Shown in pieces: positions 1 through 6,309 of a stretch of DNA of 10,332 bases (the stretch's first letter is position 1; every line of letters starts with the position of its first letter). Below the pieces are notes generated by a model that was given only the letters and a program-made list of their open reading frames with translations, ran no database searches and was not told the DNA's origin. Made by a program: the position numbers and the translations under genes. Source of the stretch: Gammaproteobacteria bacterium (GTDB lineage Bacteria; Aquificota; Aquificia; Aquificales; QOAS01). The stretch lies in the NCBI GenBank assembly GCA_003972855.1, contig QOAS01000120.1, forward strand, positions 1-10,332. The letters run 5' to 3'.

Positions 1-1
1 C

Positions 2-412
2 CGTAGTCTAAAGGCGTTGGCTAAAGAGTTGGATATACCGGTAATAGCACTCGCCCAACTTTCCCGCCAAGTGGAGCAGAGGAGTGATAAACGCCCCCAA
101 TTGGCGGATTTAAGGGAAAGCGGACAGATAGAGCAGGACGCGGACCTTATAATTTTCCTCCACCGACCCGAGTATTACCTAAAACTCAAAAAGAAGGAAG
201 TCCCTCCCGACCTCCAAGGGAAGGCGGAGGTTATCATTGCAAAACAACGCCAAGGTCCAATGGGTGTGGTTGTAGAAACCTACTTCATTGAAAGGCTTTC
301 CCTTTTTGAACCCAAAGACCCCACCGAGGAAGAGGACTTTCCCGCAGAGTTTATTGAGGAGGAAGGAGAAACTCCCGATGTAGATTTGGGGGATTTGGAC
401 TTAGACTTTTGA
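2..412 (+). CDS. dnaB: Replicative DNA helicase DnaB, C-terminal fragment (5' end outside window)
   Basis: DnaB is the hexameric ring helicase that unwinds DNA at the replication fork using ATP. Only the last 136 codons are present; the frame is open to the left edge, so the gene begins upstream and the TTG at position 17 is an internal Leu codon. Visible are the late RecA-fold motifs of the DnaB family: an ALAQLSRQVE segment (motif H3), then DLRESGQIEQDADLIIF followed by LHRPEYY (motif H4 and the region of the arginine finger), and the KAEVIIAKQRQGP strand-turn typical of DnaB. After this core comes a strongly acidic tail of about 35 residues ending in DLGDLDLDF, longer and more acidic than I would expect for the family. 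A promoter for the next gene overlaps the last codons. Identity is secure from the motifs; only the N-terminal domain and Walker A are unseen. Confidence 0.95.
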   Translation, partial: RSLKALAKELDIPVIALAQLSRQVEQRSDKRPQLADLRESGQIEQDADLIIFLHRPEYYLKLKKKEVPPDLQGKAEVIIAKQRQGPMGVVVETYFIERLSLFEPKDPTEEEDFPAEFIEEEGETPDVDLGDLDLDF

Positions 413-423
413 AACCTTATAAT
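395..423 (+). promoter_or_regulatory. Sigma-70-type promoter for the 53-aa membrane protein gene
   Basis: A perfect TATAAT lies at 418-423, just after the dnaB stop codon, with TTGGAC at 395-400 exactly 17 bp upstream inside the dnaB tail. The -35 matches the consensus only in its TTG. A start of transcription near 430 would give a leader of about 30 nt carrying the Shine-Dalgarno sequence of the following gene. This suggests that the small gene can be expressed apart from dnaB. Confidence 0.6.
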
Positions 424-445
424 TTTTAATATAAAACCTTTATAA

Positions 446-451
446 AGGAGG
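446..451 (+). promoter_or_regulatory. Perfect Shine-Dalgarno sequence AGGAGG
   Basis: AGGAGG, within the longer AAAGGAGGT at 444-452, sits 8 nt before the ATG at 460. It is the best ribosome binding site in the window and fixes the start of the 53-aa gene, where most other genes here have none. Confidence 0.85.
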
Positions 452-459
452 TTGCGAAC

Positions 460-621
460 ATGGGAGCTATTGCGGGGATTTTAGGAGTTATATGGGCTAA
501 TATAGCCCTGCTCGTTACCATTCTCGGTTTCTTCGGAGGGGACATTCTTGCCGCTTTGGTGTTGTTGGGACTGGTATTCGCAACACCGTTTGTATTGGAC
601 AAAGTAACCGACATGGTTTAA
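460..621 (+). CDS. Small hydrophobic membrane protein, 53 aa, function unknown
   Basis: I do not recognise this protein. It is 53 residues, starts MGAIAGILGVIW and ends VLDKVTDMV. It is almost wholly hydrophobic: residues about 3-25 and 29-46 form two likely membrane helices separated by a GFFGGD turn. A short charged end (DKVTD) probably lies outside the bilayer. The case for a real gene is its own promoter-like sequence, a perfect Shine-Dalgarno sequence at ideal spacing, and an open frame that fills the gap between dnaB and the converging TM2 gene. The antisense frame of similar length lacks a ribosome site. Its stop TAA (619-621) overlaps the stop of the minus-strand TM2 gene (618-620). 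Function is unknown; two-helix proteins of this size can be subunits or regulators of membrane complexes, but nothing here says which. Confidence 0.75.
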   Translation: MGAIAGILGVIWANIALLVTILGFFGGDILAALVLLGLVFATPFVLDKVTDMV

Positions 622-854
622 TTTCCTTTTCTCTTTCCCACCCATTTGGGTATCTTGTAAGCGTCATAAAGCCAAAATCCCAACATTAGAAGGAATACGA
701 AAAATCCGGGTCCCAAGTAAAGCCCGAAAAAGCTTAAAAACCAAAAGAGGGGATATAACCAAAAGCCTTCCTCTTTGAGGTAAAGCCTATGGCAACCGAA
801 AAATAAACCGCAAAGAAACCAAAACAGGTAGGCGGTTTTAACATTTTTTTTCAT
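618..854 (-). CDS. TM2-domain membrane protein, 78 aa
   Basis: The protein matches the TM2 domain pattern (PF05154): a first helix with KTAYLFWFLCGLFFG (residues 6-20), then CHRLYL (21-26), which corresponds to the family's G-x-HRFYLG motif, a second hydrophobic stretch (about 32-63), and DAYKIP (64-69), matching the usual D-hydrophobic-x-x-IP ending. A basic tail, KWVGKRKGN, is probably cytoplasmic. The Phe/Trp content of the helices is very high. TM2 proteins are small membrane proteins of mostly unknown role. The gene lies 17 bp downstream of adk on the same strand and is probably the last gene of that operon. No clear Shine-Dalgarno precedes its ATG. The start is the only ATG placing the helix and the TM2 motif in the usual position. 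Confidence 0.75.
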   Translation of the reverse strand: MKKNVKTAYLFWFLCGLFFGCHRLYLKEEGFWLYPLFWFLSFFGLYLGPGFFVFLLMLGFWLYDAYKIPKWVGKRKGN

Positions 855-871
855 TGTTTAAAGGATTTTAA

Positions 872-1489
872 TTAAGAAAGTCCCAATTTGGTTAAGATTT
901 CTCTGTAAACCTCGTCGGGGGTCTGGGAGGCGTCTACCACCTCAAGGTTACCCTTTTGCCTGTAGTAATCCACCAGAGGTTGGGTTTGTTTCCTGTAGAC
1001 CTCCAAGCGTTTCTTTATAACTTCCTCCCTGTCGTCGTCCCTTTGAATAACCTCTACCCCTTCGGGGGGAGGGTTATATTTTATGTGGTAAACCTTACCG
1101 GTTTGGGGGTCTATTCTCCTACCCGAAAGGCGTTCAATAACTATTTCGTCGGGAACCTCAAACAGTATTACCTTTTCAACTTTGCCGTTAATCTCCTCAA
1201 GCATCTTGTCCAGAGCCTCCGCTTGGTTTACCGTTCTCGGAAATCCGTCTAAAATAACCCTACCCTCTTTGGGGAGTTTTTCCTTTATCATTGCCACGAT
1301 TAGGTCGTCGGGAACCAATTCTCCCCTATCCATGTATTCCTTAGCCTTCAACCCAAGGGGTGTTCCCCGTTTTACCGCCTCCCTTAGGAGGTCGCCGGTG
1401 GAAATGTGGGTAAAACCTTTTTCGCTTGCCAACCTCTGGGCTTGGGTTCCTTTTCCCGCTCCCGGGGGTCCTAAGAAAACCACAATCAT
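872..1489 (-). CDS. adk: Adenylate kinase
   Basis: Adenylate kinase interconverts ATP plus AMP with two ADP in the cytoplasm. The 205-residue length fits the long bacterial form. The P-loop GPPGAGKGT is at residues 7-15, the AMP-binding region includes ISTGDLLREAV, and LDGFPRTVNQAEALD follows. The LID domain begins at RLSGRRIDPQTGKVYHIKYNP and is followed by RDDDREEVIKKRLEVY. The LID carries no cysteines, so it lacks the structural zinc found in many Gram-positive enzymes. The sequence strongly resembles Aquifex adenylate kinase from memory, which is the main taxonomic clue here. It lies 36 bp after the thiamine-binding protein gene and 17 bp before the TM2 gene, in an apparent operon with gpsA. 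The ATG lacks an obvious Shine-Dalgarno sequence, but the protein starts directly at the first beta strand (MIVVFLG) as expected. Confidence 0.97.
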   Translation of the reverse strand: MIVVFLGPPGAGKGTQAQRLASEKGFTHISTGDLLREAVKRGTPLGLKAKEYMDRGELVPDDLIVAMIKEKLPKEGRVILDGFPRTVNQAEALDKMLEEINGKVEKVILFEVPDEIVIERLSGRRIDPQTGKVYHIKYNPPPEGVEVIQRDDDREEVIKKRLEVYRKQTQPLVDYYRQKGNLEVVDASQTPDEVYREILTKLGLS

Positions 1490-1525
1490 AAAGAGAATTA
1501 ATTTAAGGGGAAGAAAAATTTTGGG

Positions 1526-1843
1526 TTAAAGTTTGCTCACCTCTCCGATTTTGGCTTCCACCGACTTAACCTTTTGCTCTATGCGGTTGGATTTGCCCTT
1601 TCGGTAGTCCACCGTCATGACGGTGTAAATACGGTTGCACCCTTCCTCTTGGAGGATTTTGTAAGCCTTCTCCATTAGGTTAAAAACTTCCCTTATATCT
1701 TCAACCTCCACAATGGTAGCCATAGGCGTCAGGCGGTAGGGGTGTCCGCTTTCTTTTATCAGTTTCACCACCTTGGAAACATATTGGGACACACTCTCCC
1801 CTTTGTCGGTAGGAAATATGGAAAGACTTACCAAGTAACTCAT
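1526..1843 (-). CDS. MTH1187-family thiamine-binding protein (DUF77)
   Basis: The 105-residue protein fits the MTH1187/YkoF-like family (PF01910, formerly DUF77), small ferredoxin-like fold proteins that form tetramers and for which several members bind thiamine or its pyrimidine moiety. The opening VSLSIFPTDKGESVSQYVSKVVKLIKESGHPYRLTPMAT is cut here as visible blocks: SIFPTDKGESVSQYV, then SGHPYRLTPMATIVE and a C-terminal HEKA-like helix MEKAYKILQEEGCNRIYTV. These match the family order of strand, helix, 'Y-LTPM-T' strand, and helix. It lies 11 bp after gpsA, 36 bp before adk, and there are no thiamine synthesis genes or TPP riboswitch in the window, so its cellular job is unclear. Family assignment is firm; ligand is known only for relatives. 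Confidence 0.85.
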   Translation of the reverse strand: MSYLVSLSIFPTDKGESVSQYVSKVVKLIKESGHPYRLTPMATIVEVEDIREVFNLMEKAYKILQEEGCNRIYTVMTVDYRKGKSNRIEQKVKSVEAKIGEVSKL

Positions 1844-1854
1844 AAGATTTTAGC

Positions 1855-2823
1855 TTACTCCTCCTTGGGGGTTCTATTTAAGAGGTTTTTCACCGCCTCC
1901 TCAAGGGGAAGGTTTTCGTATAAAACCCTGTAAACGGTTTCCGTAATGGGAAGTTCCAACCCTAATTTTTGGGAAAGGTTAAAAACCGCCTTAACGGTGT
2001 GGTAGCCCTCAACCGTTCCGATTTCCCGAAGAGCTTGGGATATCTTTTTACCCCTCCCTATCGCCAAACCGAACCTTCTGTTTCTTGAGAGGTCGCCCGT
2101 AGCGGTTAAGACCAAATCTCCCAATCCGCTAAGTCCGTAAAAGGTTTCCCTCTTTGCCCCCAGTTTTTCTCCTAAAAACGCCATTTCTTTAAGTCCCCGC
2201 GTTATAAGGGCGGAACGGGCGTTAAGTCCCATTTCCATTCCGTCGCAGATACCAACCGCTATAGCCATAACATTTTTCAAAGCTCCCCCTAATTCTACCC
2301 CTTTTACATCGTCGTTCCAATATATTCGGAACTTCGGTAGGTTTAAGGTATTTTGCAACTCTTTTCCCAATCCATGGTTAAAACCCGACAAAACCACCGC
2401 GGTGGGTTTTCCGCAAACCACTTCCCTCGCAAAGGAAGGACCCGAAAGGACGAAATACTCCACCCGTGGCAAAATTTCCAAAACCACCTCCGAGAGGGTT
2501 TTAAAACTCTTTATTTCAACCCCCTTGGCGGTATTTATAATGGGTTTTTCAAACTCGGAAGGGAATTTCTTCAAAACCTCCCTAACCGCTTGGGTTGGAA
2601 CGGAGATAAAAACAACTTCCGCAAACTCCAACAGTTCATCTAAACTTTCGGTAGCCCTAATTCGGGGGTCTATTTTTAGAGACCCATCCACGGGATAGAT
2701 GGAGGAATTTATCAGTTTGACCTTCCGCGGGTTGCGGTCAAATACCAAAACTTCATGGTTTTGAGAGAAAATGTGGGCGAGGGCGCATCCCCAAGCACCC
2801 CCGCCGACTATTCCCAGACGCAT
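1855..2823 (-). CDS. gpsA: NAD(P)-dependent glycerol-3-phosphate dehydrogenase
   Basis: GpsA reduces dihydroxyacetone phosphate to sn-glycerol 3-phosphate, the backbone of bacterial phospholipids. The 322-residue protein shows the family's motifs in order: the dinucleotide-binding GGGAWG (7-12), TAKG with Lys100, SGPSFA (127-132), the catalytic-lysine segment GGALKN (179-184), GLGDL (233-237), the substrate-binding SRNRRFG (246-252), and VEGYHTVKAV before a C-terminal LPITETVYRVL. Length is normal. Its ATG overlaps the stop of the upstream regulator gene as TAATG, so the two are probably translationally coupled, and no Shine-Dalgarno is needed or seen. It is followed 11 bp later by the thiamine-binding protein gene. 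Confidence 0.97.
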   Translation of the reverse strand: MRLGIVGGGAWGCALAHIFSQNHEVLVFDRNPRKVKLINSSIYPVDGSLKIDPRIRATESLDELLEFAEVVFISVPTQAVREVLKKFPSEFEKPIINTAKGVEIKSFKTLSEVVLEILPRVEYFVLSGPSFAREVVCGKPTAVVLSGFNHGLGKELQNTLNLPKFRIYWNDDVKGVELGGALKNVMAIAVGICDGMEMGLNARSALITRGLKEMAFLGEKLGAKRETFYGLSGLGDLVLTATGDLSRNRRFGLAIGRGKKISQALREIGTVEGYHTVKAVFNLSQKLGLELPITETVYRVLYENLPLEEAVKNLLNRTPKEE

Positions 2824-4154
2824 TAGGACTTATTTTTTATGTATTTTTCCAATCCGTATTCCTTTATCTTCCTATAAACATTAGAAATGTCTAATTTAAT
2901 CCTTTCGGAAACCCTTCTTATGTTTCCTCCTTCCTCTATTAATGCCCTTTTTAGGTATTCTCTTTCAAATTCCCTTTTGGCTTCCCTCCAAGTTTTATTG
3001 GGCTTGAGAAGGTCATCTCCATTTTTGGGACCCAAACCGAGGTCTGAAATATTAACGATTTTTCCCTTGAATAGTAAAACCAACCTTTCCGCAATGTTTT
3101 TTAGTTCTCTAATGTTGGCGGGAAAGTGGTAACTTTCTAAGAACTCGGTAACCTCTTCCGAAAGAATGGGTTTTTCGTATCCGTTTTCCTCCGCCAGTTT
3201 GTTTATGTAATATTCCAACAAAGGGATTATATCCTCCCTTCTTTCCCTCAAGGGGGGAATTTCTATGTCTATTTGACCGAGTTTAAAGAGGAGGTCTTGA
3301 TTAAACTTACCCTCCTTTGCCATTTTGTAGAGGTTTGCGGAAGTGGTGGCTATAATCCTTGAATTAAACCTTTTCCTCAAGCTGTCTCCAATAGAGTAAA
3401 AGCTCTTGGTTTCCAAAACCTCGTTCAATTTCTGTTGCAATTTAGGGGGTAAATTTTCCACACCTACCAAAATAACCGTTCCGCCGTTGGCTATCTCAAA
3501 GGCACCGATTTTTTCCTTACCTTTCAAGGTTGAACCAAAAAGCTCCGCTTCCAATTTGTGTTCGCTTTTTCCTCCCACTACGACCTTTACCAATTTAAAT
3601 TCCCTTCGGGGGGAGAGTTTGTGAATAAGTGTTCCCACAAAGGTTTTACCTACCCCCTCTTCACCCCTTATGAGGACATTTTTATTTTCCATTGCGATTT
3701 GGGGAAGGGTTTCCCTAAGTTTCCTCACAAAGGGGGAATTTCCTATAAGCTCCTTTAACACCCCGTTGGGGTCGTTTTCTTCCGAAAAGGCACCCAGTTC
3801 GTTTAAGGCTCTATTTAGATACTTAATTAGAACTTTGAAATTTATCGGCTTTTGAAGGTATTCAAAGGCTCCCTTCTTAAGGGAAGAAACCGCGGTTTCC
3901 ACCGTCCCGTGGGCGGTTAAAACGATTACTTTAGTCCTTAAGGGGTCTATATATTCCAGCAATTCCACCCCGCACCCGTCGGGAAGTTTTAAATCCAAGA
4001 TAACAAGGGGGTATTGGTGCTTTTTAAACTTTTCCACAGCGGTTTTGAGGTCGTAGGCGGTATCCACCGAAAATCCCTCAAATTCGCAAAGTTTCTTTAA
4101 GTTTTCCGCGGTTTCCCTTTCGTCTTCAACTATTAAAAGCCTTTTTAACACCAC
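2823..4154 (-). CDS. NtrC-family response regulator with a degenerate sigma-54 ATPase domain
   Basis: The 443-residue protein has three parts. Residues 1-120 are a receiver domain with acidic pocket (ED at 10-11), phospho-acceptor Asp54 (VILDLKLPDG), Thr80 and Lys102 (QKPI). Residues about 135-365 are an AAA+ domain, and 396-433 a Fis-type helix-turn-helix (NIRRVSERIKLDISNVYRKI). Walker A is intact (GEEGVGKT, 164-171). However, the sigma-54-contacting GAFTGA loop is missing: ELFGSTLKGKEKIGAFE replaces it. Walker B reads GTVILVGVEN where the family has LDEI, so both acids are gone. The arginine-finger segment reads KFNQDLLFKL instead of the usual RFREDLYYRL. Sensor II (FPANIRELKN) remains. It is therefore probably a phosphorylation-controlled DNA-binding regulator that cannot activate sigma-54. 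No histidine kinase is nearby. The start is GTG, preceded in frame by ATT and then a stop; a second GTG follows immediately. Confidence 0.9.
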   Translation of the reverse strand: MVLKRLLIVEDERETAENLKKLCEFEGFSVDTAYDLKTAVEKFKKHQYPLVILDLKLPDGCGVELLEYIDPLRTKVIVLTAHGTVETAVSSLKKGAFEYLQKPINFKVLIKYLNRALNELGAFSEENDPNGVLKELIGNSPFVRKLRETLPQIAMENKNVLIRGEEGVGKTFVGTLIHKLSPRREFKLVKVVVGGKSEHKLEAELFGSTLKGKEKIGAFEIANGGTVILVGVENLPPKLQQKLNEVLETKSFYSIGDSLRKRFNSRIIATTSANLYKMAKEGKFNQDLLFKLGQIDIEIPPLRERREDIIPLLEYYINKLAEENGYEKPILSEEVTEFLESYHFPANIRELKNIAERLVLLFKGKIVNISDLGLGPKNGDDLLKPNKTWREAKREFEREYLKRALIEEGGNIRRVSERIKLDISNVYRKIKEYGLEKYIKNKS

Positions 4155-4182
4155 AATTTAAATTTTTAACAGAATTTTTAAC
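4142..4182. repeat. Three TTTTTAAC direct repeats at the start of the response regulator gene
   Basis: TTTTTAAC occurs at 4142-4149, 4163-4170 and 4175-4182 on the plus strand. The last two are part of a 10-bp direct repeat AATTTTTAAC (4161-4170 and 4173-4182) spaced by 2 bp. Starts are offset by 21 and 12 bp, about two and one helical turns, so all three fall on nearly one face of the DNA. The copies flank the GTG start of the regulator. They could be an operator, perhaps for autoregulation, or AT-rich promoter DNA with no protein bound. Confidence 0.4.
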
Positions 4183-4210
4183 GGAAAAAAGAGAAGTGGA
4201 TAGGGATTGC

Positions 4211-5548
4211 TTAAACTCCGAAAATTAGGTATTTGAGCCACAACAGAAAGAGGGCTATAAACACGGTAACAACCGCAACGGGTGTTCCCATTTTAATAAA
4301 ATCAAAGAAACCTATTTTGTAACCCTCTTTTTCCACCAATCCCGCGGCAACCACATTGGCGGAAGCACCTATTACGGTTATATTTCCACCAAGGCAAGCC
4401 CCCAAAGCCAAAGCCCACCAAAGGGGTTCAACGTTAAACGGAACGGTTTGCTGTAAATCCAATAGCACATAGGACATTGCCATAGTGAAGGGAATGTTGT
4501 CCACGATACCCGAAATGAATGCGGACAATACCCCTATAATCCAGATACCGCTTAGGGCGTCCTTTACAATTCCCGCAACAAAGTGGGCGAGGTCTTCAAA
4601 AACTCCGGTAACTTCCAAACCGCCTATTACTATAAACAGCCCGAGGAAGAACATTAAAGTTCCCCATTCAACCCTTTCAAAAACCTTTTCGGGATTTAGC
4701 TTAGTCCAAAGCAGTAACACCGAAGCCATGGTTAGGGCTACCGTTCCCGGTTCCAAACCTATGAGGTGGTGGAAGAAAAAGAGCAAAAGGGTTATCCCGA
4801 AAACTGTAAGCCCTTTCCTCATTAGGGAAATGTCGTATTCCGCCTTTTGGGATTCTATTATTTTGGCGAGCTGTCCCTCGTCGGTTATTTTCTTTTCCAA
4901 GTAACCTTTCCACTTCATATAGAGGACGAAGGTGATAGTTCCAAATATGTGGGTAATTATTACAATAGGCGTCAAATTGACTATAAAATCGTTGAAGGTA
5001 AACTTACCCAAAGAACCGATGATGATGTTGGGAGGGTCTCCTATAAGGGTTGCGGTTCCACCTATGTTGGAAGCCAAGACGGTTGCTATAACATAGGGTA
5101 TAGGATTTATCTTGAGTTTTACGAGCATTTGCAAAAGTATGGGAACCATAAACAAAACGGTGGTTACGTTATCCAAGAATGCGGATAGAAAAGCTGTCAG
5201 AAGGGTAAACACTATCAGAATTTTTATAGGGTCTCCTCTTGTAACCCTAAGAGCCCAGTTGGAGAGTATGGAGAAAAAACCACTTTCAATGAGGACTGAA
5301 ACTATAACCATCATTCCGATGAGCAAAAATATGGTGTTGTGGTCTACCGATTCCCACGCCTGTTTGGGAGTTACAACCCCTAAGAATATCGCCAACGAAC
5401 CTCCCAAAAGCGCGGCGGGAACGCGGTGGAAGAATTTTTCCAAAATTATCATTGCGTAGGTTCCCAAAAAGAGCAGAATTGAGAACCAATAAAGTTCCTT
5501 GGGGCTATCTATCCCCAAGAGGTGCAAAAGTGTTGTATGCTCACCCAT
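4211..5548 (-). CDS. ArsB/NhaD-family (ion transporter superfamily) membrane transporter
   Basis: The 445-residue protein is an integral membrane protein with about 11-12 hydrophobic helices. It carries the two repeated signature pairs of the ArsB/NhaD branch of the ion transporter superfamily: SAFLDNVTT (122-130) with SNIGGTATLIGDPPN (160-174) in the first half, and SAFISGIVDNIPFT (342-355) with GGNITVIGASANVV (387-400) in the second. These re-entrant hairpins form the substrate site in relatives. A charged cytoplasmic loop of about 30 residues (214-244) separates the halves. Substrate cannot be read from the sequence; sodium/proton exchange (NhaD) or an anion are the main options. It lies 12 bp after a USP-like gene and has a strong Shine-Dalgarno sequence, one of only two in the window. 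A 56-bp gap separates it from the downstream response regulator gene. Confidence 0.88.
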   Translation of the reverse strand: MGEHTTLLHLLGIDSPKELYWFSILLFLGTYAMIILEKFFHRVPAALLGGSLAIFLGVVTPKQAWESVDHNTIFLLIGMMVIVSVLIESGFFSILSNWALRVTRGDPIKILIVFTLLTAFLSAFLDNVTTVLFMVPILLQMLVKLKINPIPYVIATVLASNIGGTATLIGDPPNIIIGSLGKFTFNDFIVNLTPIVIITHIFGTITFVLYMKWKGYLEKKITDEGQLAKIIESQKAEYDISLMRKGLTVFGITLLLFFFHHLIGLEPGTVALTMASVLLLWTKLNPEKVFERVEWGTLMFFLGLFIVIGGLEVTGVFEDLAHFVAGIVKDALSGIWIIGVLSAFISGIVDNIPFTMAMSYVLLDLQQTVPFNVEPLWWALALGACLGGNITVIGASANVVAAGLVEKEGYKIGFFDFIKMGTPVAVVTVFIALFLLWLKYLIFGV

Positions 5549-5556
5549 GGCGGTTG

Positions 5557-5561
5557 CCTCC
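5557..5561 (-). promoter_or_regulatory. Strong Shine-Dalgarno sequence of the ArsB/NhaD-family transporter gene
   Basis: On the minus strand GGAGG (5561-5557) precedes the ATG at 5548 by 8 nt, and its first G is the last base of the upstream gene's TAG stop. Placement favours re-initiation by ribosomes finishing the USP-like gene, and confirms the transporter start. Confidence 0.8.
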
Positions 5562-6301
5562 TAATTTTTGAAAATTGCTACCGAAGTTTCCGAATTTTCT
5601 ATAAGTTCGTTTTTATCCTCATATGCGTGGGATAAAACTAAAAGGTCATATCCGTGGGTTTTTGCGAAATAGGGTAAAGTTTTTCTAACTTCTCCTTTGA
5701 GGGGAAGTATCTCGGTCTTTTCCAAACCGAGGATTTTTTTGAGTTTTTCCCTCACCGCTTTTATGTAATCTTCAAACATCTTTCCTAAAAGTTCCTTGGC
5801 TTCCTGTTCGGGGTGTTCCTTCTTTATCAGTAGTTCAAAATACCTTTCATCAAAAACGGTGGTGAATTCAAAATTCACACCCCATTGGGTTAGAAATTCG
5901 TAGACGGTCCTAACATAGCTCTCGGAGGAAATATCTCTGTCCACATAAAAGAGGACTTTTCTTATTTCCTTTGCACCTTCTTGGACTAAAAGGTAATTGT
6001 GTTTGTCGTCCCCTTCCGCAATTTTTTCCGACCAAGGTTTTTTAAAGGCGTGAACTATGGGTGCAATTTTCGGACGGGGTAATACGACCAAAAAGGGGTT
6101 TTCCTTTTCTATAACTTCCTCGGGGTCTCCTTCGTAGGAGAGAAATTGCGCTTTGCCCGAAAGGTGTTTCTTAACCTCTTCTTCCAATTTCGGAGCGAAG
6201 ATTTTTAGCGTCATTCCCGTTTTGGTTGCTATATCCACCGCAACCTTTAGAGTTTCGGGAAATATTTTCTCCTCAAAAAGGATTAGCAAATTTCGTTCCA
6301 T
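5561..6301 (-). CDS. Tandem universal-stress-protein-like protein, probable partner of the transporter
   Basis: The 246-residue protein looks like two USP-like Rossmann-type domains. The N-terminal part (about 1-108) begins with a strand and helix (NLLILFEEKIFPETLKVAVDIA) and reaches NPFLVVLPRPK. The C-terminal part (about 114-246) begins KVLFYVDRDISSESYVRTVY and ends GYDLLVLSHAYEDKNELIENS then SVAIFKN, the usual final strands of a USP. The glycine-rich ATP-binding motif (G-x2-G-x9-G-S/T) expected between these last strands is absent from the C-terminal domain, so this is probably a non-ATP-binding type. It is directly upstream of the ArsB/NhaD-family gene, with 12 bp between them; USP genes next to ion transporters often encode cytoplasmic regulators, an inference here. 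A promoter with a very short leader precedes it. The ATG at 6301 is the first in frame. Confidence 0.7.
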   Translation of the reverse strand: MERNLLILFEEKIFPETLKVAVDIATKTGMTLKIFAPKLEEEVKKHLSGKAQFLSYEGDPEEVIEKENPFLVVLPRPKIAPIVHAFKKPWSEKIAEGDDKHNYLLVQEGAKEIRKVLFYVDRDISSESYVRTVYEFLTQWGVNFEFTTVFDERYFELLIKKEHPEQEAKELLGKMFEDYIKAVREKLKKILGLEKTEILPLKGEVRKTLPYFAKTHGYDLLVLSHAYEDKNELIENSETSVAIFKN

Positions 6302-6309
6302 ACTTAAAG

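Noticed and set aside
17..19. TTG at position 17 as the start of the first gene
   Set aside because: The frame is open to the left edge and the upstream codons (RSLKA) continue the conserved DnaB sequence, so this is an internal Leu.
426..614. 62-residue minus-strand frame opposite the 53-aa gene
   Set aside because: No ribosome site or promoter and a composition unlike a folded protein; the plus-strand gene has strong signals.
640..651. ACCCATTTGGGT as a terminator between the convergent genes
   Set aside because: Stem of five with a two-base loop and no T tract; it lies inside the TM2 coding region.
1490..1529. Internal promoter for adk (TTTAAC, 18 bp, TTAAAT)
   Set aside because: Only 3 of 6 and 4 of 6 matches in AT-rich sequence, too weak to list.
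4485..4904. 139-residue plus-strand frame inside the ArsB/NhaD-family gene
   Set aside because: Shadow of the real gene; no motifs, no ribosome site and odd composition. Similar shadows occur opposite adk, gpsA, the regulator and the decarboxylase.
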